Of a stretch of DNA of 64,000 bases, positions 1 through 10,099 are shown piece by piece. The translations under genes were made by a program, and so were the position numbers. Each line of letters begins with the position of its first letter. The stretch's first letter is position 1. The DNA comes from Anodontia alba (taxonomy: Eukaryota; Mollusca; Bivalvia; Lucinida; Lucinidae): assembly GCA_964016985.1 (NCBI GenBank), contig OZ024830.1, forward strand, positions 18,934,387-18,998,386. The letters are read 5' to 3'. Below the pieces are notes generated by a model. That model saw nothing but the letters and a program-made list of their open reading frames with translations, had not been told where the DNA came from and searched no databases.

Positions 1-67
1 TGTGCTGGGAGTTTGATGGCCCAGTCAACTCTGTTAATGTCATGTCTAGCTGATCAGTTAACCTACT
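1..67 (-). repeat. Outer tRNA-type SINE, tail portion (interrupted copy)
   Basis: This matches the tail half of the complete SINE at 13229-13538. The copy is broken twice: it resumes at 498-530 (GCAGGCTTAGTCCT motif) and again at 2291 to about 2313 (AGTACTTGT motif). It is the outermost layer of the nest that fills the first 2.3 kb. Confidence 0.6.
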
Positions 68-497
68 CATTTTTGTACCCGGCCACACGATAGTGGCGGA
101 GTATTATGGTTTCACATTGGACCTCATGTGTCTGTCCATCCATCAGTCATATGTCGGTCCGTCCGTATTTTTTTTCAGATGATATCTTCAGTAAACATCA
201 GTGGATTTCCACCAAACTTGGTGTGTCCATTGATATTGTGGAGATCTGGTTTGGGATTGCTTATGGGCAAATTTCGTCAAATTTTGATATAGCTATCTGC
301 CCGAGACATGCCCATATTTTTGTTTCCAGACAATAACCTGAGTGAATGTCAAGGAATTTTAACCAAACTTGGTACATGCATTGATATTATGGAGATCTGG
401 TTTGCGATTGCTAATGGGCAACTTTCGTCAATTGTTGACAAAGTTATCTGCCTGCAACACGATAATGGTGGGGTATTATTGTTTTACATTTTTATTT
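68..497 (-). mobile_element. Tandem-repeat-containing element (pearl/Helitron-like) inside SINE
   Basis: The element is inserted in the outer SINE. Read on the minus strand it holds about two degenerate units that begin GGCAGATAACT and ends in a GC hairpin (CCGCCAC, then GTGTGGCCGGG) followed by TACAAAAA. A same-family copy lies in plus orientation at 16990-17408, where the unit period is about 144 bp. The short open frames here are not coding: they follow the repeat unit. Assignment to pearl/Helitron-like elements is inference from the architecture. Confidence 0.6.
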
Positions 498-530
498 TCC
501 TGGCAGGCTTAGTCCTTTAAGAGATTCAGT

Positions 531-2290
531 TTGTTTGTTTGTGTTGAGGCTTAACGGCCCAGTCAACCCAGTGGGGTCATGTCGAGCGCTGTCAGTTTAC
601 CTACCACACGTTTACTGGGCAGGCTTAGTCCTCTAAGCGGTTAACCAATATTGTGCACATTCTTTTGCCAGAAACTGACAACTGCCCTTCTTGAACAAGC
701 AAATTCCATGGGGAATTTATGTCCCCTGCCTTATTTTTATTTGAGGTGTTAAAAATGGGTAATTTAACCAGAGGATCATTGGTCCTGTATCAATTACCTA
801 AGTATTGAAACAGGAAACCAGTGATAAAAAATAATTTCAGGATTCTGAAAAAACCACATGCATATCTTCAGACCATCCTTAAAGCACCTGTAAAGTCTCA
901 AAAGGACCACGGAAAGCCAAAAACAGTGTCCCTCCACTTTTCTTCGAAAAGGCGGGGGACAATCAGCGGAAGGGAGAGAATGACCGTAGAAAATATTTCA
1001 TGTCAATCTATCATCATATCATAATCGGATTTTTGATTAACGTAGAGGTACAGGGGCAACATCCACATCAGTGGGCCCCCTTCCAGATAGCTGGCTTGCT
1101 GCACCCATGGTAGATCTCACACCAGATCTCCAGATTCGTCTATCATGAGAGTTGATAGCTGAGAGCTTCCACTCTCTGCAATCCCTCTCTGTCAGCTGCT
1201 TCCATGTCATTTTGGGCCTCCCAGGCCCACGCTTTCCATCAACCTGTATGTCAAAGGCTGTCTTGACTGCACCATTGGAGCTTTCCACATGTCCATACCA
1301 TCAGAACCTTCTCTCCTTCCTACTGAGGTCCAGATCCTCAATGCCAAGCCGCACAAGCAGCTCATTGGACCTGGTGGTGACAATGTCTTGCGGCCTGACA
1401 TTGCAGATCTGTCTGATCATTGCCCTGTCATTTCGCTGCAGATGCTGGAGGTTCGGCTTTGTCAATGGCCAAGTCTCGCTGGCATGGAGCATTGCGCTCT
1501 GCACACAAGAGCTGTACACATAGCCACATGTTTTGAAAGAGAGGTGGCATGAAGAGAGAACTGGTAGCAGATCCTTGAACTTCTTCCAGGCAGTTTTCAC
1601 AAGTGTTGAGAGTTCACAGCCACCTGCTGCTGAGAGCATGTCTCCTAGGTAGCAAAAGGAAGCTACCACCTCAAGCTTGTCAGGTCCGACCTGGACTTCC
1701 TTCTGTGGTCTGCCATCCAAGGGGCGTGCAGTTCCCTGGCACCATGTACATCTATAGTCAGGGTCCTTTTTCAAGCGCTTGAGCCCACTGCATTTCTTGT
1801 GCACCCAGTGCTTGCAGCCACTGCAGAAGATGCTGTTGCTGCCCATTCCAGTGCAACAGACAGCGCATGGAAACTCGCCTGAACTCTGCAAGAGGTCCAG
1901 TCCCGTACCGCAGATCATGATCTTTGTCTTTCCTGCATTTACTCTCAGTCCTTTCTTCTCCATTGCTTCTTTCCAAGTCAGGAGCCTCCTGACACATTCC
2001 TCAAGTGATTCAGCGATGATAACAAGGTCATCGGCATAGAGGTCCTCCCAGAGGACCCCAGAGCGGAAATCTCGTGATAAGGCTTCAAGCACAATGATGA
2101 AGAGCAGCGGGCTGAGTACTGATCCTTGGTGAACGCCAACCTTCACTTCAAACTCTTCACTGTACCCCTCTCCACGAAATCACTGTACCAATCTCCACGA
2201 AAGAATGTTGCCGACCTCGGCGGGGGTTGAACCCACAACCTCCTGGTCTCCAGTCGGACGGCGCATCCCAACTGAGCCACCGAGGCCGGC
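531..2290 (-). mobile_element. tRNA-type SINE interrupted by a LINE fragment
   Basis: The tail begins at 531 after a (GTTT)n tract. The body runs to about 1005 and the tRNA-like head is at about 2178-2290; on the minus strand its box-B-like motif reads GGTTCAACCCC. Flanking direct repeats TTAAGAGATTCAGT (517-530) and TTAAGAGGTTCAGT (2291-2304) differ at one base and fit a target-site duplication. They show that the two halves belong to one insertion, later split by the LINE at 1037-2176. The stretch 720-960 matches nothing else seen here and may be a further insertion. Confidence 0.7.
1037..2176 (-). pseudogene. 5'-truncated non-LTR retrotransposon (RT C-terminal half)
   Basis: The frame encodes the palm of a LINE reverse transcriptase starting just before the GVHQGSVLSPLLF motif. 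The catalytic YADD box lies at 2027-2038. Between it and the downstream YLGD motif sits a Cys/His cluster (CAVC, then FCSGC, then HWVHKKC), a zinc-binding-like insert also known in invertebrate LINEs of this kind. The C-terminal part contains GPGRPKMTWKQLTERDCREW and ends with DVDVAP, typical of the element's end. One in-frame TGA (1301-1303) breaks the frame, and the remainder is open to 1037. Everything upstream of the palm is missing, so this is a dead 5'-truncated copy. It sits inside the SINE at 531-2290. Confidence 0.85.
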
Positions 2291-2313
2291 TTAAGAGGTT
2301 CAGTACTTGTAAA

Positions 2314-2985
2314 CAACTTCGGGATTATTATGGTGTCCTATTTTCTCAGATAATGCTGATATTTGATGGTTAAGGATTACTTGTAATACAGCAATAACAA
2401 CAAATCCCGTTTCAATGTATTTATTAGCACAACAATGTCATGGTATATTACTTGCTGCAGCACAGCATTTCTTACAACAGCATGTGCACCCAGTGACAGA
2501 TCAGCCTGCACATCAGCACAGGCTGATCAGAATCTTCCCTGTCCACCTGAAAATGTATCCTTGGCTACCCACACAGTGCCCTGCAAATAATCTAATAAGA
2601 CTGGGTGGATGGACAGGCTGATCTGAGTCTTTGCTGGATGCACATGCAATCTTGAAGGAAATGGTGTGCCCAGGCTCCATTCATAATTTTGCTATGGCTT
2701 TAAATATGAGATTTTGTGGGAAAATCAGCAGAAGCTTTGCCATTTGTTATAGCAACTATATTAATCCTAAATATTCTAACAGCAGGCCAGAGTAATCAGT
2801 GCAGACCTGGATAAGATGCCACTGATGTAGTGTCTCATCAGTGTCTGTACTGTTTGTCATTTGGCCAGCAATATCTAAGTACATCTCCAGATGGTCAAAT
2901 GCACATTGAGTTTTAAGATAATTACAACAAGTTATAGCCTCTGACAATTTAACCTTTACTGCTATGGACAAATTCAGCAGATCAC
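2314..2985. other. Intergenic stretch with one imperfect palindrome
   Basis: An imperfect inverted repeat spans about 2479-2650: ATGTGCACCCAGTGACAGAT on the left pairs with ATCTGAGTCTTTGCTGGATG and CACATGC on the right. Related sequence occurs at 21430-21560. I recognise nothing else; the minus-strand frame at 2756-2998 has no motif. Confidence 0.4.
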
Positions 2986-3320
2986 AAACTGATGACATTT
3001 TTCTTATTTTTCACAAAAAAATGGGCTTTGACATTTCATGCAAACTGTCTCTTTAGGAGACAATTTGGATGAAATGTCAAAGCCTATTTATAAAATGTTT
3101 CAAAATGTCATCTGCCAAAATTTCGCAGATGACATTTAGAAAATAGTTTTCTTATTTTAATATTTGAAATATGTTTCTCATTTTAATATTCTTTGAATTT
3201 CATACAAATTGTCTTATTAGATTATCTCCTAATGAGACAATTTGCATGAAATGTCAAAGCATATTTTCTAAGAAATACAAGAAAAATATTTCAAAATGTC
3301 ATCTGCCGGAATTTCTAGCC
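2986..3320. repeat. Two palindromic MITEs (GACATTTCATGCAAA family), adjacent
   Basis: Two copies of a hairpin whose arms read TTTGACATTTCATGCAAA and its complement, joined at a TAGGAGACAA-type centre. Outer arms carry CAGATGACATTT. Other copies are at 4665-4820, 6090-6290 and 26372-26490. No open frame and no clear target duplication. Confidence 0.65.
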
Positions 3321-3420
3321 AGCAAGCTAAGTTAATGTAAATATGGCACTCAATAAGGTATGATAATGGGGAGTCAAAGGGATGACGATAGTTGGTGTTT
3401 TACATCTCTTTCAACATTAT

Positions 3421-3645
3421 TTTAACTCTTTCCCAGCCAGTGGTGACTTTTGTAGTCTGATGACAACCTTCGCAAACAGTTTGGACCCAAATCAGGCCCA
3501 ACGAAACATTGGGCCTAATCTGGATCCAAACTGTTTGACACTCTGATGGTATTCCTGAATTTTTTTCTGAAAAAGTTAATCAAAAAAAAAAAAATCCACG
3601 GACAACAAAAAAGCATGCAAAATTACCCAGAATGCAAGAGTTAAG
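3421..3645. repeat. TTAA-flanked palindromic MITE with variant core-1 hairpin
   Basis: Ends TTAACTCTTTCCC and AAGAGTTAA. Inside is a long hairpin at 3471-3539 beginning CAAACAGTTTGGACCC, a variant of the core-1 hairpin found elsewhere in the window. Confidence 0.55.
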
Positions 3646-3773
3646 CAATATTGAGATGATGAAGGGTGATAATGAAAGGCACTGTGCAATGAAGTGTCAT
3701 ATAGTCACGAACTGAATTCCTGCTCTAGCAGGATTAAAATCCTATACCTTTTGATCTGCACAGAAACCTGTAA

Positions 3774-3979
3774 TTAACCCTGGTCCTGTGTCATGCCTTT
3801 GCAAACAGTGTAGATCCAGATCAGTTGGCTTCTTCAGACAGAAGCCAACTGATCTGGATCTACACTGTTTGGCATTAAGTATGTGAATTTATATCAAGAA
3901 CCTGGATCAAGTAATCTGATTGGCTGAAATTCAGAAATGGGCATGACATCTTAATTTATTCAGTATGGCAAGGGTTAAC
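3774..3979. repeat. MITE family A (TTAACCCTTGTC ends), copy 1
   Basis: Terminal inverted repeats read TTAACCCTTGTCCTGCTGAA in the consensus. The centre is the core-1 hairpin, with GTAGATCCAGATCAGTTGGC arms (3804-3873). The right flank (CTGATTGGCTGAAA, then GGGCATG) is shared by all full copies. Flanking TTAA would fit a TTAA-targeting (piggyBac-like) source, by inference. Its right end shares TTAA with the next copy. Confidence 0.7.
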
Positions 3980-4188
3980 CCTTGTCCTGCTGAACCCGGA
4001 TATATCCTGCCTTTGCAAACAGTGTAGATCCAGATCAGTTGGCTTCTGAAGAAGCCAACTGATCTGGATCTACACTGTTTGCCATTAAGTATGTGAATTG
4101 ATATCAACAAGGTGGATCAAGAAATCTGATTGGCTGAAAATTAGAAGTGGGCATGGCATCTTATTTTATTCAGCAGGACAAGGGTTAA
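3976..4188. repeat. MITE family A, copy 2 (abuts copy 1)
   Basis: Full copy from TTAACCCTTGTCCTGCTGAA to CAGGACAAGGGTTAA, core hairpin at 4015-4082. It begins at the TTAA that ends copy 1, so two insertions share one target or arose by tandem duplication. Confidence 0.75.
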
Positions 4189-4237
4189 GACCATGCAGCT
4201 TTTTCATCATCACACCTCGTATGAAATGCAGTGACTA

Positions 4238-4405
4238 TAAAGTTGCATATCTCTAGATAAGAGGAGTATCCAAAATCAAAATGTTTTTCTTATTTTTCCA
4301 TGAAAAGCTGTTGGAAGGAACTCACTGAGTCACTTCTAATGAGTACCCAAAACATAGGTTTTCAAGGAGAAATGGTAGAAAAAGTGCCTTATCTGAGAAG
4401 CTGTG
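4238..4405. repeat. Palindromic MITE with core-2 hairpin, decayed
   Basis: Contains TCACTTCTAATGAGTACCC and GATAAGAGGAG/GCCTTATCTGAG ends of the family seen better at 12630-12830 and 9908-10099. Confidence 0.5.
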
Positions 4406-4664
4406 TAAAACAGATGTCAACTTGAGGGAAGGGCCCTTATGCGTACACCAAATACACAGGCCTTCATCATCCCTATATGCAGTTGGACCAGTTTTTTTAG
4501 GATATATCAAATATGTGAACACAAAGTAGAAGTAAGCTTGTGAATCTATGTAGTCTGATCACTTCACTGCTTGTCTAAATGGCACCATTAAACATTACAG
4601 AAAATAATGGTGGTCAGGAAAGACTGATCAGACTCTAAAGTATTAGCACTCCCTTGGCTAATTC

Positions 4665-4820
4665 AGCAGACGACAAATCTGTATTTTTCATATTTCAGGG
4701 TTTGACACTTCATGCAGATTATCTCCTAAGGAGACAATTTGCCTGAAATGCCAAACCCTATTTTCTGGAGAAAAATATATGAACAATATTTCCCAATGTC
4801 ATCAGCTGAAATTTTCAACT
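4665..4820. repeat. GACATTTCATGCA-family MITE
   Basis: Hairpin arms TTTGACACTTCATGCAGA and GCCTGAAATGCCAAAC around CCTAAGGAGACAA. The left flank carries CAGCAGACGACAAA, as in the 6090 copy. Confidence 0.55.
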
Positions 4821-4821
4821 A

Positions 4822-5196
4822 GCACACATAATTAATATTTAATGTTAAATCTAAACAGAAGAAAAATCAGCACTAGAGAATGTCAAATGAGCCACAAGAT
4901 ATAAGAAAACGTACCCTCTGACATATGTGCCTAAAGAAGACTAAAATCAGCCAGCAGTCTGGTCATTCTTCATTATCCACACGGAGAAACATTGGTTTTT
5001 TGGCTATCCAAAATGTGCCAGTGAAGATTCTGATGAGACTGTGAAAATACGAATCTTCGCTGGGCGCACATGTTCGAAGATACCTTTTCTGACGATGCAG
5101 CTCAACTGTTATCTGTTGCTGACAACAATTAGCCAGCAACATTTTCCAAAGTTGTACATGAAAATAAAAACCAACATTTCACTACAACTATCTCTT
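4822..5196. other. No recognised feature
   Basis: I see no gene, repeat end or clear palindrome here, apart from short matches to the CAGTCTGATCAG-type degenerate repeat. Confidence 0.4.
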
Positions 5197-5409
5197 TAAC
5201 CCTTGTCCTGCTGAACCCAGATATGCCCTTCCTTTGCAAATAATGTAGATCCAGATCAGTTGGCTTCTGAAGAAGCCAATTGATCTGGATCTGCACTGTT
5301 TGTTGTTCAGTATGTGAATTTTATCAACAATTTGGATTTAAGAAATCCAACTGGCTGACAATTACAAATGGGCGTGGTCTCTTAATTTATTCAGCATGAC
5401 AAGAGTTAA
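5195..5409. repeat. MITE family A, full copy
   Basis: TTTAACCCTTGTCCTGCTGAA-type left end and a right end of ACAAGAGTTAA, with the core-1 hairpin at 5233-5302. Confidence 0.7.
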
Positions 5410-5598
5410 TCATCGCTTAGGCCATAACCAGTAAACTATGTCCTAACTAACTGCAAATGTTAAAATGTGTCTTCTGGACATATGCAGAAAGTGAAGGCCA
5501 AGCATCTACACAGTCTGATCAGGGTCTTTGCTGTCTACTTAAAGAAATATTGGATACTGTTGAAGATACCAATGTATAGCAAAGTCCCCTACCAGACT

Positions 5599-6038
5599 GT
5601 GCAGCTTCACTAGCTGATCTAGTTCTTAACTGTTTACATACATTACAAAGTCACAGCTTCACAAGCTGATCTAGATCTTAACTGTTTACATACACCACAA
5701 AGTCACAGCTTCACTAGCTGATCTAGATCTTAACTGTTTACGTACATCACAAAGTCACAGCTTCACTAGCTGATCTAGATCTTAACTGGTTACATACACC
5801 ACAAAGTCACAGCTTCACTAGCTGATCTAGATCTTAACTGGTTACATACACCACAAAGTCACAGCTTCACTAGCTGATCTAGATCTTAACTGTTTACATA
5901 CACCACAAAGTCACAGCTTCACTAGCTGATCTAGATCTTAACTGTTTACATACACCACGAAGTCACAGCTTCACTAGCTGATCTAGATCTTAACTGTTTA
6001 CATACATTACAAAGTCACAGCTTCACTAGCTGATCTAA
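5599..6038. repeat. 52-bp minisatellite, about 8.4 copies
   Basis: The motif TCACAGCTTCACTAGCTGAT starts at 5651, 5703, 5755 and onward every 52 bp, with a divergent first unit from 5599 and a partial last unit at 6015-6038. Units differ at a few positions only (TACATTACA versus TACACCACA). Each unit holds the short palindrome AGATCT within GATCTAGATC. Array homogeneity suggests recent unequal exchange. Confidence 0.9.
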
Positions 6039-6089
6039 AGTCACCTATTCTCATGGTGCTGCTCAAATACAATATTAACCTTTATCACT

Positions 6090-6290
6090 CTCCGGGCTAC
6101 TTCAGCAGACAACAAATTAATATTTTTCCCAGAAAATAGGCTTTGACATTTCATGCAAATTGTCTCCTTAGGAGACAATTTGCATGAAATGTTAAAGCCT
6201 ATTTTCTGTTTCTAGGAAAACCAAGAAAAATATTTCAAAATTTCGTCTGCTGAAATTTTTACCCAGCATACTAAGCATTAATCCTAAATA
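6090..6290. repeat. GACATTTCATGCAAA-family MITE, best copy
   Basis: Near-perfect hairpin: arms GGCTTTGACATTTCATGCAA and its complement meet at TCTCCTTAGGAGA. Outer arms carry CAGCAGACAACAAA and TTTCGTCTGCTGAAA. Confidence 0.7.
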
Positions 6291-6445
6291 TTGGGACACC
6301 TTAAATGTTTACTATACTTGTCCCAAAATTTGAACAAGTCCATTTTACTACCTGTTGAGTCAAAAACTGCTGGATGAGTGGTGAACAGTGTAGACCACTC
6401 ATTCAACATCCAATGGTAGATGGATTTGTTCAAATTTTAGAAGGT
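6275..6445. repeat. MITE family B fragment
   Basis: Left end CCTAAATATTGGGACACC and the phrases CAAGTCCATTTTACTACC and AACTGCTGGATGAGTGG match family B (full copy at 27888-28111). The core hairpin is mostly deleted, leaving GAACAGTGTAGACC. Confidence 0.55.
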
Positions 6446-6557
6446 TAAAGAAAAAAGATTGAAAGGTGCAAAATACGTACTGTCCTTTGGACATCTCTTG
6501 GTAATTGATTGGCTTTTTATTTTAAATGATATTTTGTTCTGCTTGACCATATTTTAT

Positions 6558-8668
6558 CAACAAGAGCTCCGCCAAGCGGGGCATTATACGCCCGTGGTAA
6601 GTAATAAGATGTAGCACATAAACTGGCTCCTGCATAATTCAGTGCTACGGATATAAACTGTAAGTGGAATTACAAAAAAAAAAAAAAATAATAAAAATTA
6701 AAAAAATTTCATTGGGGCATATCTCTGCTGATATTTAGTGAACTGTAACCTTAAGGTCCAAGCTGGCCCAGAAATTAAGGGAGAAGTGACTTCTCCCACC
6801 TGGGAAAATAGGGAGAAGTTTCCTGCTTCTAGGGAGAAGTTCTTTCTGACGGAGGACACACCACAGAAGCATGGCTATATTATAAGCTCGTATGAGCTGA
6901 TTTGTTTTTCCTGTACTTCAATATTGGACCAAACAATAACAAAACAAAAATAAACAACAACAAAAAAAAAATAAATGCTGCAAGAAATGTTTTTGTAAAC
7001 CTTTAACTTGTTTAATACTGATTTTATTTCTGTTCTTCAAGGGAGCCAAATCAGAAGAGTATTAAAAAAAAAAATTCAAAAAGAATTATGTATTTATAAA
7101 GATTTAATAATGACAACCTTTCCTTGCAAGTCAAAGAAGATGTTAAAAAAAAAAAAAAAATCAATAACTTGCCCATATGACCAAAACTTTAGTTATTTGC
7201 AAAAAATGTACCTATTATATAATAAAATTTGCACACTATTACCTCTAAACAACTTTCAAAGGGGCATAAATCTGCAAATATTTGGTGCACCGTAACCTCG
7301 AAATAATATGTGCTGCTCCACATCATTGTGTAACTATTTATGAAGTTTCAGCTTGATCAGATGTAAACTGTAGGAGGATTTAGCCGAAAACAAAAAAATT
7401 AATAGAAATTTTCAAAGGGGTTTAACTCTAATATTTAACTGCTAATATTTGGTGGACTGTAATCTTGGTCTAACTACAAATCAAGTTTCAGCTTGATCGG
7501 ATGTAAACTGTAGGAGGATTTAGCAGGAAACGAAAAGTTTACTGAAATTTTCAAAGGGGCGTAACTCTGCTAATATTTGGTAGACTGTAACCTTGAAATA
7601 ATATACCCTGCTCCACATCATGGTCTAACTGCACATGAAGTTTCAGCTTGATTGGATGTAAACTGTAGGAGGATTTAGCCAGAAAGGAAAAATTAATAGA
7701 AATTTTCAAAGGGTTATAACTCTGCTAATATCTGGTGGACTGTAACCTTGAAACAATATGCGCTGCTCCACACCATGGTCTATTGCACATGAAGTTTCAG
7801 CTTCATTGGATGTAAACTGTAGGAGGATTTAGCCAGAAAGAAAAAATTAATAGAAATTTTCAAAGGGGTATAACTCTGCTAATATTTGGTGGACTGTAAC
7901 CTTGAATTAATATGCGCTGCTCCACATCATGGTCTAATTACAAATCAAGTTTCAGCTTGATCGGATGTAAACTGTAGGAGGATTTTATTGTGTTGGGGTT
8001 TAACGACACGTCAACCCTTGTGGGTCATTTTGTGTCGTCTCCCAGAGAAAGGGAGAAAAGAGATAGTAGAGGAGATGAAAGAGACGATTAGGGAAGAAAT
8101 AGGAACAGGAATGAAAGTGAAGAAACAGAAGAAATAAAAACATTCCCCCTCTACCCTTACCTGCTACAAGGATAGCAGGCCTTGCCCAACTGTAAGCCAA
8201 TTTCAGTTGGACGCCCCGGTGACGTAAGATACACGACACCATTGCCACTCCCGACCACCCCCAACTGTAGGAGGAATTAGCTGGAAACAAAAAGTCTACT
8301 GAAATTTTCAAAGGGGCATAACTCTGCTAATATTTGGCGGACTGTAACCTTGAAAAAATATGCCCTGCTCCATATCATGGTCTAACTATATATGAAGTTT
8401 CAGTTTGATCAGATGTAAAATGTAGAAGGAGTTAACCAGAAATGAAAAGTTAACATAAATTTTCTAAGGGGCATAACTCTGCAAACATTTGGTGGACTGT
8501 AACCTCGAAACAATATGCACTGTGCCACATCATGGTCTAACTATATACCAAGTTTCAGCTTGATCGGATGTAAACTGTACGAGGAGTGAGCCGGAAACGA
8601 AAAAGTTTACGAACTGACGCTATACCCCATAACATAATACGTCCCGTTTTTCAAACGGGCGTATAAAA
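6558..8668 (+). mobile_element. Tandem-repeat element with about 155-bp units (pearl/Helitron-like)
   Basis: The 5' end is CAACAAGAGCTCCGCCAAGC, a short GC palindrome followed by TTATACGCCCG. The 3' end has a hairpin (CCCGTTT, loop, AAACGGG) followed by CGTATAAAAA, so TTATACGCCCG and CGGGCGTATAA form subterminal inverted repeats. Between them are units containing AAGTTTCAGCTTGATC at about 7343, 7483, 7638, 7792, 7947, 8395 and 8550, a period of about 155 bp, with more degenerate units upstream from 6700. A SINE interrupts one unit (7986-8264). There is no coding sequence, so it would be non-autonomous. The family name is inference. Confidence 0.75.
7986..8264 (-). mobile_element. SINE family G, inserted with target duplication
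   Basis: On the minus strand it ends with the tail CGTTAAACCCCAACACAA. AACTGTAGGAGGATTT just before it and AACTGTAGGAGGAATT just after it duplicate part of one 155-bp unit of the host element, as expected for retroposition. No clear tRNA box B is visible in the head. Other copies: 24828-25112, 28548-28806, 35372-35664 and a fragment at 30290-30385. Confidence 0.75.
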
Positions 8669-8679
8669 ACCATTTGTCT

Positions 8680-9292
8680 TTTCTGTTTCTGTGTGTTATT
8701 CTCAAATATTTACAGTCAAATTAAATTTATGGCCAAAAATTGGTCTGACCTATTATATGCAATTTCTAATTTTGTCAATTTTTTTTTTTTTTTTTTTTGC
8801 TAAATTCACATTTTTGATGTTTCACAACAATATTGTAAAAATTTCAGAAAAATTGAACCAGCAAAACTTGTTGAAAATCTGCCTCCAAGTTACTATCCTA
8901 CAGATTTCTGCATAATTTGCATTCTTTTTTACTATGGGGAAAAAGTGAAAATATTTGATTTTATAAAAACCAATGACTAGAATAAAACTTTTTGTGCATA
9001 GGAAGTTAGGACAAATGGCTTTGCATTAAATCATGACAAAAGTTTGCAACTTCTGTATAAAGCTCCAGCAAAAAACAACTTTCTGAAAGATGTCGAAAGC
9101 ACAGTAGGTCAAATAAGGTACACTGTATCATGCCTTTTTGAATAATCATAAATGTAATTTTGGCCCACTGATGTAGATACCATTCAGAGCAAAGGTGACA
9201 TTTACCTATATTTACCATAACAGGAAAGTGAAGGTACTAGCCACCTATGATCTAGCCAACTTTTCAACAATATGAGCCAATAAAGTATTAAT
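8680..9292. other. A/T-rich stretch without recognised gene
   Basis: A poly-T tract lies at about 8780-8800. No motif is seen in the minus-strand frame at 9006-9218, and no repeat end is recognised. Confidence 0.4.
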
Positions 9293-9514
9293 TATGGTAA
9301 ATGTCCTAAAATTTGGTATACCAAAAATTCTGACAAAATGGCATATGCAAACAGTGCAGACCCAGATCAGACTGCTCCTGAAGGAGCAGTCTGATCAGGG
9401 TCTACACTGTTTGCCATTCCACTAAGCCTTTTAAGAAACAACTGCATAAATAGCAAAATTTAAGCCAAAAATGAGTGGAATAAAGTGTTGGAATTTTTAG
9501 GACATTTACCGTAC
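9293..9514. repeat. MITE with GGTAAATGTCCTAAAATT ends and core-1 hairpin
   Basis: The left end ATGGTAAATGTCCTAAAATT is mirrored by GGAATTTTTAGGACATTTAC on the right. The core-1 hairpin at 9351-9415 has a CTGCTCC/GGAGCAG centre. These ends differ from all other core-1 carriers in the window. Confidence 0.7.
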
Positions 9515-9517
9515 TGT

Positions 9518-9735
9518 ATTGACCCTATCTATTGGCAGAACTGAACCACTTACCACACTTGTAATTTAATTGAACAAGTCTATTTTACTATTATTTATGT
9601 TGATTTGTCTGAAAACCATGGACTGAGTGGCAAACAGTGTAGAACCAGATCAGATGCCAGTCTTTAGCATCTGATCTGGGTCTACACTACTTGCTCGAGC
9701 ATGGCTGTCCCAATACTTAGGGCTATTACAGGAAC
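9518..9735. repeat. MITE family B copy
   Basis: Contains CAAGTCTATTTTACTA, the core-1 hairpin at 9629-9690, and the right end TGTCCCAATACTTAGGG that is typical of family B. Confidence 0.6.
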
Positions 9736-9907
9736 TTGTATATCTGTTGAGAAATGTGTGTTTTCCGGACGACCTTGTTTACTTGTAAATATAAGTAGGC
9801 AGATTTGTTCTGAAGTAGGATTAATACTAAGTAACATATACATGTATGTTGCTACTCCGAATAAATAAATCCTATTCTATTCTATACATCAGTAATGTCA
9901 TATTCAG

Positions 9908-10099
9908 GTCATGTCCATAGCTCCAGATAAGGCGCTTTTTTCAGCGAAAAAGTACTGATATTTTCCTTATTTCTCCACAAAAAAAAAAAACATATGTAGG
10001 GGTACTCATTGGAAATGCCTCACTAATGAGTACCCACAACATATGTTTTTGTGGAGAAAAAAACAAACTATTTTGTGGATAAACCCTGTTATCTGAAGC
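9908..10099. repeat. Palindromic MITE with core-2 hairpin, at the mariner insertion site
   Basis: AGCTCCAGATAAGGCGC at the left mirrors TTATCTGAAGCT at the right. The centre carries GGGTACTCATT and AATGAGTACCC arms. The mariner element begins immediately at its right edge. Confidence 0.65.

Noticed and set aside
1152..2039. Plus-strand frames at 1152, 1289 and 1779
   Set aside because: They are shadows of the minus-strand LINE.
5599..6038. CRISPR-like array
   Set aside because: The whole 52-bp unit is repeated with no unique spacers, in eukaryotic DNA; it is a minisatellite.
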